Shown piece after piece: positions 24,794-35,872 of a stretch of DNA of 64,000 bases. Numbering within the stretch: position 1 is the first letter of the stretch; each line of letters begins with the position of its first letter. The stretch comes from Tistrella mobilis KA081020-065. Its GTDB lineage: Bacteria > Pseudomonadota > Alphaproteobacteria > Tistrellales > Tistrellaceae. Below the pieces are notes generated by a model. It was given only the letters and a program-made list of their open reading frames with translations. It was not told the DNA's origin and did no database searches. The stretch spans positions 186,001 to 250,000 of the forward strand of contig NC_017958.1 of NCBI RefSeq assembly GCF_000264455.2. The letters are read 5' to 3'. The position numbers were made by a program, and so were the translations under genes.

Positions 24794-25834
24794 ATGAGCA
24801 CGACCGATAACGACGTTCCGACCCGCGGCCTGGTCCACGCCTTTGCCCTGGATGGCAGGGGCGGCGGCCGGCCGCTCTCCCCCGCCCAGACCGCGGCGGC
24901 GCTGCGCGACCGCAGCGCCGGCCAGACGGTCGATGCCCCCGATCTCTGGCTGCATGTCGACCGGATGGATCCAGGCGTGCAGGACTGGCTCGATCTCGCG
25001 GGCGTGCCGCCGCATGCGGCCGAAGCCCTGCTCGCCGAAGAGACCCGGCCCCGGGCCGATCGCTTCGCCGACGGGCTGGTGGTCAATCTGCGCGGGCTGA
25101 ACGTCAACCCGGGCATGGAGGCGTCGGATCTGATTTCGGTCCGCGCCTGGACGGTGGCGGGGATGACCATCACCACCCGCCGCTACCCGCTGCGCTCAAC
25201 CCGCGAAATGGCCGAGGCGCTGACCGCCGGCAGCGGCGGCCCGCGGGATTCGGGCGGAGTGATCGCCGATCTGGCCGACCGGCTGGTCGGCCGGCTCCGG
25301 CCCGAGGTCGACCGGCTGGAAGACCTGATCGACGATCTGGAAGACGAGGCGCTGGCCGGTGCCGCCGACGCCCGCCCGCGCGAGGGCATCCGCAAGGCGC
25401 GCGCCGCGCTTGCCGAACTCAGGCGCGAGACCATCGCCTTCCGCCGCTATATGGCGCCCCAGCGCGAGGCGCTGATGCGGCTGGCCGGGCTCGACCCGTC
25501 CCCCTTCGGCCATGTCGACCGGCTGGAACTGCGCGAGACCGCCGACCAGCTGACCCGGATGGTCGAGGATCTGGACGCCATCCGCGAACGCACCCTGCTC
25601 GCCCAGAGCGAATGGGAAGCGCGCATCGCCGAGCGCACCGACCGCACGGTCTATCTGCTGACCATCCTGTCGTCGGTGATGCTGCCTTTGGGCTTCATCA
25701 CCGGGCTTCTGGGCGTCAACGTCGCCGGCATCCCCGGCGCCGACGACCCGGCCGCCTTCCTGCTGCTGTGCCTGGCGCTGGGCCTGCTGGTGGCGGTGCA
25801 GTTCGTCCTGTACCGGCGGCTGCGGTGGATCTGA
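24794..25834 (+). CDS. CorA-family divalent cation transporter, ZntB-like
   Basis: A 346-residue CorA/ZntB homologue. A long soluble N-terminal domain with charged helices (DRLEDLIDDLEDEAL and others) leads to two C-terminal membrane helices. The pore motif reads GLLGVNVAGIPG, that is GVN in place of the CorA GMN, which is typical of ZntB-like members. It probably moves zinc or another divalent cation across the inner membrane. The C-terminus YRRLRWI is basic, as usual. It starts 27 nt after the ABC permease stop, but a functional link is not evident. Confidence 0.85.
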   Translation: MSTTDNDVPTRGLVHAFALDGRGGGRPLSPAQTAAALRDRSAGQTVDAPDLWLHVDRMDPGVQDWLDLAGVPPHAAEALLAEETRPRADRFADGLVVNLRGLNVNPGMEASDLISVRAWTVAGMTITTRRYPLRSTREMAEALTAGSGGPRDSGGVIADLADRLVGRLRPEVDRLEDLIDDLEDEALAGAADARPREGIRKARAALAELRRETIAFRRYMAPQREALMRLAGLDPSPFGHVDRLELRETADQLTRMVEDLDAIRERTLLAQSEWEARIAERTDRTVYLLTILSSVMLPLGFITGLLGVNVAGIPGADDPAAFLLLCLALGLLVAVQFVLYRRLRWI

Positions 25835-25851
25835 TACCCGGATCGCGCCAC

Positions 25852-26666
25852 TTACATGGGGATTTTCCCAAGATCTTCGCAAACTTCCTCGGCCAGATCT
25901 CTCAAACGTCTCGCTGTACACTGCGGAAACGCATCGATCATAAGATTTAAACGTCGATGTAAATTACTGACGTTTTTACTCTTAAAAATCTCACATCTTG
26001 TCCGTTCGGGATACATTTGTCCGGCATCCCCTTCTTTCGAGTGATGTGGGCCATAGAGTCCTATTCCGTGGCAGAATAGGAATTTGTCAAACACACGCAG
26101 TCCAAGGAGGGGTTAAATTTATGATCTGATGCTTTTTTTGACAGAGCAGACGAATTTTCATCCCAGAATTTCGAAATATTCTCGTAACATTCTTTCATAT
26201 TACTTTGATTTCTCCTTAAAACTGCAGAATTCACAAATTTGTCAAACATCGTCCAGTCTTCTGGACGCAAAAACCATGTTAATTTAGAGTATGCTGAATT
26301 TATCTTTCTGTTTTCAATTCTATTCTTATCAGAGAATTCGCATAGAAATTTAGCACGCTCAGTAAATTTTCTCTCCAAAATGCGTCGCATACAATTACTG
26401 TTTAATTTATCGACAAGTCTGCATCTAGCATCACCTTCAATTTTTATATTTCTACTAATAGAATATTCTTTTAATATATATTTTAATGTATCCGTGTCAA
26501 TACAACCAATGTCGTTATCACTTCTATCGCCATTCTTAGAAAGAACACCCGTCAATCTCAAGATAACATAATCGGCAGTAATCCATCCCCTATAGGCGTC
26601 GATAACCGCCATTAAACTCATTTCTTTTAATACGCTTTTTTCGTCATCAATAGATACTCCAGACAT
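25852..26666 (-). pseudogene. AT-rich unknown gene split by a frameshift
   Basis: The first frame (26666-26061) codes 201 residues starting [16 protein letters not shown], with SD GGAGAG. It ends in an unlikely tail CLTNSYSATE. A second frame continues from the same point as VFDKFLFCHGIGLYGPHHSK... and runs to the TAA at 25852. They join if two bases are removed from the GTGTGT at about 26088-26093, giving LDCVFDKFLF and a 270-residue protein. Codon use and GC are far below those of the neighbours, which indicates recent acquisition. I recognise no family; the protein is charged and probably soluble. A sequencing error is possible. Confidence 0.6.
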
Positions 26667-26690
26667 CTCGCTCTCTCCGTCAAAAATCTT

Positions 26691-28085
26691 TTAGAGATAG
26701 GTCGACGCCACGGCCGGCTGTTCGCTCAGCGCATGGGCCATGTATTCCAGCGCGCGACGCAGATCGGCGCGGCTGGTCGGGCCACCCAGGCAGAGGCGGA
26801 CCGCTTCGGGCGGGGTGACGCCGACCGCGAAGGCGTCGCTCGCCACCACACCGATGCCGGTGGAGCGCATCTGACCTATGAAGGCCGAACGGGTCCAGCC
26901 CGCGGGCAGCGGCACCCAGAGATTGAAGCTGGCCGGGTCGGTTCGGAAGCTGTCGGGCGCCAGAACCTCGGCGGCGAGCTGCTGGCGGGCGGCGGTCTCG
27001 GCACGGATGAAGCGCAGCAGGGCGTCGGCGGTGCCGTCCTCAATCCAGCGGGTGGCAAGGGCCACGGTCACCGGCGAGGCCATGACCGTGGCCGTGCGCA
27101 CCGCAGCCGTGAAGGGCCAGCCGGCCCGGGCGCTGGGCGCCACCACATAGGCCGCCCGCAGCCCGGCGCCGATGCATTTTGCCAACCCCGCCACATGCCA
27201 GGTCAGATCCGGCGCCAGCGCCGCGAAGGGGGCCGGGCCCTGGGCGGGGATGAAGCCATAGGCATCGTCCTCGACGATCGGCACGCCGAACCGCCGGGCG
27301 ATGGTGACGATCTCCTCGCGCCGGCGCTGCGGGATGGTCAGCGTGGTCGGGTTCTGCAGGGTCGGGTTCAGGTAGAGCGCCTTGGGCGCCAGACGCCGGC
27401 AGGCATCTGCCAGGGCATCGGGGTCGATGCCGTCGTCGTCCATCGGCAGGCCGGCCAGTTTCAGCCCCAGCTGGGCGGCGATCGACCGCACGCCCGGATA
27501 GGTGATCTCTTCGGCCAGCACCACATCGCCGGCCGAGGCCAGCACGCCCAGTATCCCCATCAGGGCCGCATGGGCGCCGGGGGTGACCATCAGCCGTTCC
27601 TGGGCCGGCACCAGACCGCGACGGCCGAGCCAGATGGAAGCGGCATCCTTGTCGGCAGGGGCGCCGCCGAAATCCTGATAGCGCAGCAGCGCCACCAGAT
27701 CCCGGCCCACCGCTTCCAGCCCCGCCTGCATGCGGGCGATCAGCGCCGGATCGTCGGGTTCGGGCGGCAGGTTCATCGTCAGGTCGACGACGTCGGCGCG
27801 TCGGGGCTGGCCACGTGCCACGGTTTCGCGATCCGGGCGCGGCAGGGCCCGGACATAGGTGCCCTGTCCGACCCGCGATTCGACCAGCCCGCGGCGATGG
27901 GCTTCGGAATAGCCCCGGGCGACGGTGGTGAAATCGATGCCCAGCCGCTCCGCCAGCCGGCGCTGCGGCGGCAGCCGGTCGCCCACCGACAGCCGGCCGG
28001 ACCGAAGATCCGCCTCGATCACGTCGGCGATCGCCAGATAGCGGGGTCTGTCACTGGCGGACAGGTCGGGCATCCACTCCGTCAT
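26691..28085 (-). CDS. MocR-type regulator (GntR helix-turn-helix fused to aminotransferase domain)
   Basis: A 464-residue MocR/GabR-family protein. The N-terminal winged helix-turn-helix is [45 protein letters not shown] in pieces, with VGQGTYV. The rest is a fold-type I aminotransferase: [52 protein letters not shown], and [19 protein letters not shown] with the PLP Lys. It lies next to the Nit1C cluster with 405 nt between divergent starts, which makes it a candidate regulator of that cluster. In other species Nit1C has a different regulator type, so this is inference. Cofactor and ligand are unknown. Confidence 0.85.
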   Translation of the reverse strand: MTEWMPDLSASDRPRYLAIADVIEADLRSGRLSVGDRLPPQRRLAERLGIDFTTVARGYSEAHRRGLVESRVGQGTYVRALPRPDRETVARGQPRRADVVDLTMNLPPEPDDPALIARMQAGLEAVGRDLVALLRYQDFGGAPADKDAASIWLGRRGLVPAQERLMVTPGAHAALMGILGVLASAGDVVLAEEITYPGVRSIAAQLGLKLAGLPMDDDGIDPDALADACRRLAPKALYLNPTLQNPTTLTIPQRRREEIVTIARRFGVPIVEDDAYGFIPAQGPAPFAALAPDLTWHVAGLAKCIGAGLRAAYVVAPSARAGWPFTAAVRTATVMASPVTVALATRWIEDGTADALLRFIRAETAARQQLAAEVLAPDSFRTDPASFNLWVPLPAGWTRSAFIGQMRSTGIGVVASDAFAVGVTPPEAVRLCLGGPTSRADLRRALEYMAHALSEQPAVASTYL

Positions 28086-28490
28086 GCGGTCACCGGGTCT
28101 CGTCTGAAGGCAATTGACGGTATCTTGTTGCACGCCCTGAGGCGGGGCGCAATCGCGGGCAGCGGCGGCTTTGTGCCGCAGATCCCGGCAGTGACCGGAT
28201 TGACTGGATTTCCGCCCGGCCGACGTCCATCCGGATCCGACAGTTTTTATGCGGATAACTTGGGCAAACGCGCCCATGCACGAAATTTAAGCTCAATTCA
28301 TAGGCAGAACGACCATTCCATAGGCGATTCCGACCCGGCGACCATGCTGATTGACTGTATATATGACTGCAAATTGACTGCATCTGATTACATCATGAAC
28401 AGGCGGTCGCATGGCATGGGCGTTGCACTTCCCGAGACCCCGAGAGCCGCGGCAGAGGCGCCGCGGACCGGCACCATCGGAGAGACAACG
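28086..28490. promoter_or_regulatory. MocR/Nit1C intergenic region with three TGACTG direct repeats
   Basis: This 405-nt region separates the MocR and nitB starts. TGACTG occurs at 28352-28357, 28364-28369 and 28375-28380, spaced 12 and 11 nt, about one helical turn, in a locally AT-rich stretch. A fourth lies at 28201-28206. Direct repeats on one face of the helix are typical of MocR/GabR operators. No RNA gene is seen. I could not place a convincing -35/-10 pair for nitB. Confidence 0.45.
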
Positions 28491-28973
28491 ATGCCCGTGG
28501 TCACCAAGCCCGCCCATCAGACCGGCGACTTCCTGGTCAATTACGAAGAGAAGGTGTTCGAGGACGTGAAGGCCCAGCCGGGAGAGAAGGCGCTGGTCAC
28601 CTTCCACACCGTCGCCTTCGAAGGCTCGATCGGCCTTGTGAACCTGCTGCAGGCGACCCGGTTGCTGCGCAAGGGCTTCGAGACCACCGTGCTGCTCTAT
28701 GGGCCCGGCGTGACGCTGGGCGTGCAGCGCGGCTTCCCCAAGCTCGGCGACGAGGCTTTCCCCGGCCATCTGGCGATGAACAACCAGATCGTCAAATTCA
28801 TGGAGGAAGGCGGCAAGGTCTATGCCTGCCGTTTCGCGCTTCAGGCGCTTTACGGCCATGGCGAGCCGTCGCTGATCCCGGGGATCACGCCCATCAACCC
28901 GCTGGACGTGCTCGACCTGGTGCTGCTGCACCGCAAGGACAACGCCTTCATCCTCGACACCTGGACGCTCTGA
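28491..28973 (+). CDS. nitB: Nit1C protein NitB (MSMEG_0572/Sll0783 family)
   Basis: A 160-residue protein with an alpha/beta DsrE-like pattern: [50 protein letters not shown] in pieces, [28 protein letters not shown] and ILDTWTL. This matches the nitrogen-starvation response family MSMEG_0572/Sll0783, which always leads the nitrilase cluster. The biochemical role is unknown; the cluster is needed for nitrile and cyanide assimilation in Pseudomonas pseudoalcaligenes. GGAGAG precedes the ATG at 28491. The nitrilase gene starts 56 nt downstream. Confidence 0.85.
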   Translation: MPVVTKPAHQTGDFLVNYEEKVFEDVKAQPGEKALVTFHTVAFEGSIGLVNLLQATRLLRKGFETTVLLYGPGVTLGVQRGFPKLGDEAFPGHLAMNNQIVKFMEEGGKVYACRFALQALYGHGEPSLIPGITPINPLDVLDLVLLHRKDNAFILDTWTL

Positions 28974-29029
28974 TCACTCGTCCCCCGCTCAAGAGCCCCC
29001 CACTCACGAGCCAGAGACGCGAGGACGCG

Positions 29030-30106
29030 ATGACCGGATCCCGTGCCACACCCGCCACCATCCGCGCCGCTGCGGTCCAGATCGCTCCCGATCTGGACAC
29101 GGCGGCCGCCACGCTGGAGCGCGTCCTCGCCGCCGCCGCCGAGGCGGCGGCAAGAGGCGCACAGCTGGTGGTCTTCCCCGAAACCTTCATTCCCTGGTAC
29201 CCGTATTTTTCGTTCGTGCATCCACCAGTTGCAACCGGTGCCGAACATCTCCGGCTCTACGACCAGGCGGTGACCGTGCCCGGCCCGGTGACGGCCGCCC
29301 TCGCCGAAGCAGCGCGGCGCCATGCCATGGTGATGGTGGTGGGCGTCAACGAGCGCGACCACGGCTCGCTCTACAATACCCAGCTGGTCTTCGATGCCGA
29401 CGGCACGCTGCTGCTCCGCCGCCGCAAGATCACCCCCACCTTCCACGAGCGGATGATCTGGGGCCAGGGCGACGGCGCCGGGCTGAAGGTGGTGGAAACG
29501 GCCGCCGGCCGGCTGGGGGCGCTGGCCTGCTGGGAGCACTACAACCCGCTCGCCCGCTATGCGCTGATGGCGGCGCATGAGGAGATCCACGCCGCCCAGT
29601 TCCCCGGCGCGCTGGTCGGGCCGATCTTCGCCGAGCAGATCGAGGTCACCATCCGCCACCACGCGCTGGAAAGCGGCTGTTTCGTGGTCAATGCCACCGG
29701 CTGGCTGACGCCGGAACAGAAGGCCCGCATCACCCCCGACCCCGCCCTGCATGGCGCATTGTCGGGCGGCTGCATGACCGCGATCGTCTCGCCCGAAGGC
29801 CGGCATCTGGTGCCGCCGCTGACCACGGGCGAAGGCATCCTGGTCGCCGATCTCGACATGGGCCTGATCCTGAAGCGCAAGCGGATGATGGATTCGGTGG
29901 GCCATTACGCCCGGCCGGAACTGCTGTCGCTGCGCCTCGACGACCGCCCGGCGGTGCCGATGCATCGGGCCGCCGCCCCGTCCGACACCCTCATCCCCGG
30001 GAGACGCCGCGATGTCAGAGATCCTGCAGGCGCCGATGCCGACCCGTCCGCCGACCGCGGAGACGCTGATCAACGAGCTGCAATCCTTCGGCGCCAGGCT
30101 GGCTGA
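29030..30106 (+). CDS. nitC: Nitrilase NitC (Sll0784 family)
   Basis: A 358-residue nitrilase that hydrolyses nitriles to acids and ammonia. The catalytic triad is visible: Glu51 in [12 protein letters not shown], Lys133 in [17 protein letters not shown], and Cys167 in [17 protein letters not shown] and [15 protein letters not shown] are typical of the Sll0784 group rather than of arylacetonitrilases. The last 30 residues ([12 protein letters not shown]...) overlap the radical SAM gene by 95 nt in another frame, an unusually long overlap. The natural substrate in Nit1C is thought to be a nitrile formed from cyanide and a keto acid. Confidence 0.9.
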   Translation: MTGSRATPATIRAAAVQIAPDLDTAAATLERVLAAAAEAAARGAQLVVFPETFIPWYPYFSFVHPPVATGAEHLRLYDQAVTVPGPVTAALAEAARRHAMVMVVGVNERDHGSLYNTQLVFDADGTLLLRRRKITPTFHERMIWGQGDGAGLKVVETAAGRLGALACWEHYNPLARYALMAAHEEIHAAQFPGALVGPIFAEQIEVTIRHHALESGCFVVNATGWLTPEQKARITPDPALHGALSGGCMTAIVSPEGRHLVPPLTTGEGILVADLDMGLILKRKRMMDSVGHYARPELLSLRLDDRPAVPMHRAAAPSDTLIPGRRRDVRDPAGADADPSADRGDADQRAAILRRQAG

Positions 30107-31202
30107 CGCAGCCGGACCCGCGGTCGACCGCAAGGGCGGCGCCGGCCCGTCGGATCATACCGCCCTTACCATCGGCGAGACGACGGTGATGGTGCCGATC
30201 CACACCGGCGCGGCCAAGGCCAGCCCCTATGTGCTGGAACGGCCCGATACGGCCGGCCGGTCCCGGGTGTTCCGCGACGGCCGGGCGCTCGGCGAGGTCT
30301 CGTTCCCGCGCCGGCCGCGTTTCTACGACAGGATGACCGAAGACGGCGTGCCCTATTGGAAGATCGCCACGCTTCACGGCCGCGACGTGCTGGCGACCAC
30401 CGTGCTGCAATCCTGCGTGCGCTATGTCAGCCGGGCCAAGACCTGCCAGTTCTGTGCCATCGGCCAGTCGCTGGCCGCCGGCCGCACCGTGGAGCGCAAG
30501 ACCCCGGCACAGCTGGCCGAGGTCGCCCGGGCAGCGGTGGAACTGGATGGCGTCCGCCACATGGTGATGACCACCGGCACCCCGCCCGGCAAGGATCGCG
30601 GCGCTGCCATCCTGGCGGAAAGCGTTGCGGCGGTGAAGGCGGCGGTGGATCTGCCGGTGCAGGTGCAGTGCGAGCCGCCCGACGACGATGCCTGGTTCCG
30701 CCGCCTGAAAGAGGCCGGCGCCGATGGCCTGGGCATGCATCTGGAGGCGGTGACCGAACCGGTGCGGGCGCGGATCATGCCCGGCAAGGCCCAGGTGCCG
30801 GTCAGCCGCTATCTTGAGGCATTCGCGGCGGCGGTGCCGGTCTTCGGCCGCGGCCAGGTTTCCACCTACATCCTGGCCGGGCTGGGCGACGGGGTGGACG
30901 ACATTCTGGCGCTCTGCCGGCAGCTGGTCGCGATCGGCGTCTACCCCTTCGTGGTGCCCTTCGTGCCGATTTCGGGCACACCGCTCGCCGGTCATCCGGG
31001 GCCCGATGCCGCCTTCATGCATGCGGTGCTGGACCCGCTCGCCGCCATGCTGGCCGGGGCCGGGCTGGCGGCCGACGCGGTCAAGGCGGGCTGTGCCCGC
31101 TGTGGCGCCTGCTCGGCGCTTTCGACCTATGAGCGCCGCCGGGCAGGCCGCCCGGATGCCATCGAACGCGCCGCCCCCCTGCCGGCCGAGGTGCTGCCAT
31201 GA
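30012..31202 (+). CDS. nitD: Nit1C radical SAM protein NitD (MSMEG_0568 family)
   Basis: A 396-residue radical SAM protein with an unusual cluster motif. In [18 protein letters not shown] the first Cys is separated by nine residues from the C-x2-C pair, instead of CxxxCxxC, as in the MSMEG_0568 family. The body contains [11 protein letters not shown] (glycine-rich SAM site) and [22 protein letters not shown]-terminal [11 protein letters not shown] could hold a second cluster. The reaction is unknown; it acts in nitrile assimilation by context. Its start lies inside nitC, and its stop overlaps the ATG of nitE. Confidence 0.88.
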   Translation: MSEILQAPMPTRPPTAETLINELQSFGARLADAAGPAVDRKGGAGPSDHTALTIGETTVMVPIHTGAAKASPYVLERPDTAGRSRVFRDGRALGEVSFPRRPRFYDRMTEDGVPYWKIATLHGRDVLATTVLQSCVRYVSRAKTCQFCAIGQSLAAGRTVERKTPAQLAEVARAAVELDGVRHMVMTTGTPPGKDRGAAILAESVAAVKAAVDLPVQVQCEPPDDDAWFRRLKEAGADGLGMHLEAVTEPVRARIMPGKAQVPVSRYLEAFAAAVPVFGRGQVSTYILAGLGDGVDDILALCRQLVAIGVYPFVVPFVPISGTPLAGHPGPDAAFMHAVLDPLAAMLAGAGLAADAVKAGCARCGACSALSTYERRRAGRPDAIERAAPLPAEVLP

Positions 31203-31756
31203 TGCCGGAACCGCTTCATCTCTTCCCGCCATCCTCCCCCTTTCTGCCCGCGAGCTTCCAGATCAAGCTGGCGGTGGAGCCCTGGGAACGCGCCGCGGCT
31301 GCCCGGCTGCGCCGGCAGGTGTTCTGCACCGAACAGCGCCTGTTTGCCGGCGATGACGGCGATGCGATCGACCGGGTGGCGCTGACGCTGGTCGCGGTGT
31401 CGCTGCTGGGCGTCGCCCCGGGCGATGTGGTCGGCACGGTGCGGATCCACGAGGCCGAACCGGGCCTGTGGTGGGGATCGCGGCTGGCGGTCGACCGCGC
31501 CCATCGCCGGATCGGCGCCCTGGGATCGGGCCTGATCCGGCTTGCAGTCTCCACCGCACGCGCCCGCGGCTGCAGCCGTTTTCTGGCCCATGTCCAGGCG
31601 GCGAACGCACCGCTCTTCCACCGGCTGCACTGGCGAAGCCTGGCCGAAATCGACCTTCACGGCCACCCCCATCACCACATGGAAGCCGATCTCGATTTCT
31701 ATCCGCCGGCCCGGGCGCCCGAGACCGGGTTCATGACGCTGCGGAGGGCGGCATGA
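31199..31756 (+). CDS. nitE: Nit1C N-acetyltransferase NitE (MSMEG_0567/Sll0786 family)
   Basis: A 185-residue GNAT-fold protein: FQIKLAVEPWERAAAARLRRQVFCTEQ at the start, GDVVGTVRIHEAEPGLWWGSRLAVDRAHRRIGALGSGLIRLAV in pieces (acetyl-CoA loop R-x2-x-I-G-x-L-G-S-G), and FLAHVQAANAPLFHRLHWRSL. The acceptor is unknown. It is translationally coupled on both sides (ATGA overlaps with nitD and nitF). Length and motifs fit the Sll0786 family. Confidence 0.86.
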   Translation: MMPEPLHLFPPSSPFLPASFQIKLAVEPWERAAAARLRRQVFCTEQRLFAGDDGDAIDRVALTLVAVSLLGVAPGDVVGTVRIHEAEPGLWWGSRLAVDRAHRRIGALGSGLIRLAVSTARARGCSRFLAHVQAANAPLFHRLHWRSLAEIDLHGHPHHHMEADLDFYPPARAPETGFMTLRRAA

Positions 31757-32772
31757 CCGCGCTCGACGCCCTGGCGGCAGAGCTGGCGCGGGCGCCGGGG
31801 CTGGCGGCCAAGGCCGATATCGCGGCGGTGACCCGCCGTCTTGGCCTGACCGGGGCCGGCGGTGCCGCGGTGCCCGTGGGCGACGACTGTGCCGCCATTC
31901 CCGATGGCGACGGCCATCTGCTGTTCGCGATCGAAGGCTTCATGAACCGCTTCGTGGCCGCCGATCCCTGGTTCGCCGGCTGGTGCGGGGTGATGGTCAA
32001 CCTGTCGGACATCGCCGCCATGGGCGGGCGGCCGATTGCGGTGGTCGATGCGCTCTGGTCGCCCGGCGACGGCACCGCGGCCGAAATTCTCGACGGGCTC
32101 CGGGCGGCGGCGCGCTGCTATGGCGTGCCGGTGGTCGGCGGCCACAGCAATCTGTCGACGCCACAACCGCAACTGGCCGTGGCCGTGCTGGGCCGGGCAG
32201 AACGCCTGCTGACCAGCGCCGATGCCCGGCCGGGGGACCGGCTTGTGATGGCGGTGGATCTGCGCGGCGCCTGGCGCCCGCCCTTCGACAACTGGCAGGC
32301 GGCGCTGGGGGCACCGGCCGACCGGCTGCGCGGCGATCTGGCCCTGCTGCCCGCGATCGCCGAAGCCGGGCTCGCCCGCGCCGCCAAGGATATCAGCCAG
32401 GCGGGTGTGGTGGGGACGGCGGCGATGCTGGCCGAATGCTCGGGCGTCGGGATCACGATCGACGTCACCGCCATCCCCGCACCGCCCGACACCGATCCCG
32501 CCCGCTGGCTGAAGGCGTTTCCCAGCTTCGGCTATCTGCTGGCGGTCGCCCCGGACCACGAGGCCGCTGTGATCCGCCGATTCACCGATCGCGACATCGC
32601 CGCCGCCACGATCGGCCATATCCATGCCGGCTCCGTGGTCTCGATCACCGACGGCCGATCGACCGCGGCGGTCTGCGACCCCGGCGCCTTCCCCCTGCTC
32701 GGCTGCGCGCCACACGGCATGCCTGCCGTCACCCGGCCTGTCCGCACCCTTATGGGGGAGGCCGTACCGTGA
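31753..32772 (+). CDS. nitF: Nit1C AIR synthase-related protein NitF (Sll0787 family)
   Basis: A 339-residue PurM/ThiL-like ATP-binding protein. GDDCAAIPDGDGHLLFAIEGF is the AIR-synthase N-terminal motif, followed by GVMVNLSDIAAMGGRPIAVVDALW, VVGGHSNLSTPQPQLAVAVLGRA and AKDISQAGVVGTAAMLAECSGVG. It is a homologue of AIR synthase, hydrogenase maturation HypE and ThiL, which activate a substrate with ATP. Its substrate is unknown; HypE handles a thiocyanate-to-nitrile step, a suggestive parallel. It overlaps nitE and the glycosyltransferase gene by 4 nt. Confidence 0.86.
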   Translation: MTALDALAAELARAPGLAAKADIAAVTRRLGLTGAGGAAVPVGDDCAAIPDGDGHLLFAIEGFMNRFVAADPWFAGWCGVMVNLSDIAAMGGRPIAVVDALWSPGDGTAAEILDGLRAAARCYGVPVVGGHSNLSTPQPQLAVAVLGRAERLLTSADARPGDRLVMAVDLRGAWRPPFDNWQAALGAPADRLRGDLALLPAIAEAGLARAAKDISQAGVVGTAAMLAECSGVGITIDVTAIPAPPDTDPARWLKAFPSFGYLLAVAPDHEAAVIRRFTDRDIAAATIGHIHAGSVVSITDGRSTAAVCDPGAFPLLGCAPHGMPAVTRPVRTLMGEAVP

Positions 32773-33959
32773 TCTCCGCCGACCGGCCGCTGCGCATCGC
32801 GCTGCTCACCCATTCGACCAACCCGCGCGGCGGGGTGGTCCATGCGCTGGAACTGGCCGATGCCCTGGTCCGGCTGGGGCACGAGGCGGTGGTGCATGCG
32901 CCCGATCCCGACGGGCGCGGCTTCTTTCGCGACACGCTGGCCGGCACCCGGTCGGTTCCGGTGACGGCACCGGCGGGGCCTGGTCTGGCGGCGCTGGTCC
33001 AAAGCCGGATCGCCGGCTATCTGGCGTATTTCGAGGATCCGGCCGCCCGCGATTTCGACATCTTTCACGCCCAGGACGGCATCTCGGGCAATGCGCTGGT
33101 GACGCTCAGGGATCGCGGCCTGATCGGCCGGGCGATGCGGACCGTCCATCATGTCGACCGCTTCGGCGACGACCGGGTCGATGCGCTGGAAGCGCGCTCG
33201 ATCCGCGGCGCCGACGAGCTGTTCGTGGTCTCCAGGGTCTGGGCGGACGAGCTGGCCCGGCGTTTCGGCCGGCAGGCGACGGTGGTCGGCAACGGCGTCG
33301 ACATGACCCGCTTCTCCCCGGATGCCGACGGGCGTGAGGACGGGCTGCGGCAGCGCTTCGGTCTGGGCGCCGGCCCGGTTTTCCTCTCGGTCGGCGGCAT
33401 CGAAGCACGCAAGAACAGCATCGCCATCCTGCAGGCCTTCGCTCAGGTCCGACGGCTGAAACCGCGGGCACGGCTGGTGATCGCGGGCGGCGCCTCGGTG
33501 CTGGATCACGACAGCTATCGCGCCCGGTTCGAGGCGGCACGCCATGCCTGTCGCCTGCCCGCAAATGCGGTGGTGGTGACCGGCCGGCTGGATCATGCCG
33601 AGATGCCGGCGCTCTACCGGATCGCCGACACGCTGGTCTTCCCCTCGCTCAACGAAGGCTTCGGCCTGGCGGTGATCGAGGCCATGGCCGCCGGCCTGCC
33701 GGTGGTGACCGCGACCATCCCGCCCTTCACCGAACATCTGGCCGCCGACGAGGCGGTCTGGTGCGACCCGCATTCGGTCGCCTCCATCGCCGACGCGATG
33801 CTGGTCTCGCTGGTCGAGCCGCTGCGCAGCCGGCTGATCGCCGGCGGCTATCGGGTCGCCGCCCGTCACGACTGGCGCCGCACCGCCATGGCCCATCTCG
33901 CCCAATGGCGCCTGCTGCACGAAACCGCCACCCCGAGGGGGATGCCATGCCCGAGATGA
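32769..33959 (+). CDS. Nit1C-associated glycosyltransferase (MSMEG_0565 family)
   Basis: A 396-residue GT4-type transferase. The N-terminal domain is RIALLTHSTNPRGGVVHALELADALVRLGHEAVV; the C-terminal nucleotide-sugar domain has FLSVGGIEARKN, VVTGRLDHAEMPALYRIADTLVFPSLNEGFGLAVIEAMAAGLPVV in pieces, with the E-x7-E motif EGFGLAVIE. The start is GTG at 32769, overlapping the nitF stop as GTGA. This gene occurs in many but not all Nit1C clusters. The sugar donor and acceptor are unknown. It overlaps nitG by 13 nt. Confidence 0.85.
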   Translation: MISADRPLRIALLTHSTNPRGGVVHALELADALVRLGHEAVVHAPDPDGRGFFRDTLAGTRSVPVTAPAGPGLAALVQSRIAGYLAYFEDPAARDFDIFHAQDGISGNALVTLRDRGLIGRAMRTVHHVDRFGDDRVDALEARSIRGADELFVVSRVWADELARRFGRQATVVGNGVDMTRFSPDADGREDGLRQRFGLGAGPVFLSVGGIEARKNSIAILQAFAQVRRLKPRARLVIAGGASVLDHDSYRARFEAARHACRLPANAVVVTGRLDHAEMPALYRIADTLVFPSLNEGFGLAVIEAMAAGLPVVTATIPPFTEHLAADEAVWCDPHSVASIADAMLVSLVEPLRSRLIAGGYRVAARHDWRRTAMAHLAQWRLLHETATPRGMPCPR

Positions 33960-34239
33960 CCTTCACCATCCGCTGGCCCGACGGCGCCGTGGAGCGCTGC
34001 TATTCGCCCTCGCTGGTGATCCGCGACCATTTCGCCGCCGGTGCCGACTATGCCCTTGCCGATTTCCGCGCCCGCGCCCGCACCGCCCTGATCGAGGCGA
34101 GCGACCGCGTGCAGGCCCGCTATGGCTTTCCCTGTTCGCGCGCGATGGGCCAGCTCGACCGGATCGAGGCCGGCTGCGCGCGCTTTGCCACCACCGCCGG
34201 CGCGCGGGTGCGCGTCGAGCGGTTCGACGATCCTGCGGA

Positions 34240-34243
<4 letters not shown>
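33947..34243 (+). CDS. nitG: Nit1C small protein NitG (MSMEG_0570 family)
   Basis: A 98-residue protein, MPEMTFTIRWPDGAVERCYSP then SLVIRDHFAAGADYALADFR and a helix ending with DRIEAGCARFATTAGARVRVERFDD. It matches the MSMEG_0570 nitrogen-starvation family found only in Nit1C clusters. Two Cys (in RCYSPS and PCSRAM) are visible along with one more in AGCARF. Function is unknown. It is coupled to the glycosyltransferase upstream and to nitH downstream (ATGA overlap at 34240). Confidence 0.85.
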
Positions 34244-35529
<1,286 letters not shown>

Positions 35530-35540
35530 GGCGCCGGCGG

Positions 35541-35858
35541 TCACGGCCGGCGGTAGAGGATCATGCCGGCATGGTAGAGCACGCCGTCGACGAAATCGCC
35601 ATCGGCGGTGAAGCCGGTGTCGTCGACATAGTCGATATGATCGCCGGTGATCGTGTAGCGGCCCTGATAGGCCGCTTCACGGCTACCGCGCGCCTCGACA
35701 TAGCGGCCGTCGGCGCGCAGTTCGTGGCGGATGCGGCCGTCTTCGGTCACCCACATGCCGATGTAAGGGTGTGGATCGGTTGCGGTCACGGATGTCGTCT
35801 CCCCTGCAAGGGCGGTGGAGGTCAGCAGCAGCAGGCCGGCGGCGATAAGGCGGCGCAT
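35541..35858 (-). CDS. Atu4866-domain secreted protein
   Basis: A 105-residue protein with a signal peptide (LIAAGLLLLTSTALAGE) and a beta-rich domain, DPHPYIGMWVTEDGRIRHEL, then DGRYVEARGSREAAYQGRYT and GDHIDYVDDTGFTADGDFVDGVLYHAGM in pieces. This is the Atu4866 domain, a small barrel of unknown function. It is often found next to a short-chain dehydrogenase, as here: the SDR gene ends 14 nt upstream on the same strand. It converges with nitH. No catalytic residue can be named. Confidence 0.82.
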   Translation of the reverse strand: MRRLIAAGLLLLTSTALAGETTSVTATDPHPYIGMWVTEDGRIRHELRADGRYVEARGSREAAYQGRYTITGDHIDYVDDTGFTADGDFVDGVLYHAGMILYRRP

Positions 35859-35872
35859 CGGTCCTCTCCTGA

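Noticed and set aside
30012-31202. Lasso or other RiPP pathway around the Nit1C radical SAM gene
   Set aside because: The gene belongs to the fixed Nit1C order and its Cys spacing is the family pattern; no precursor-like frame is adjacent.
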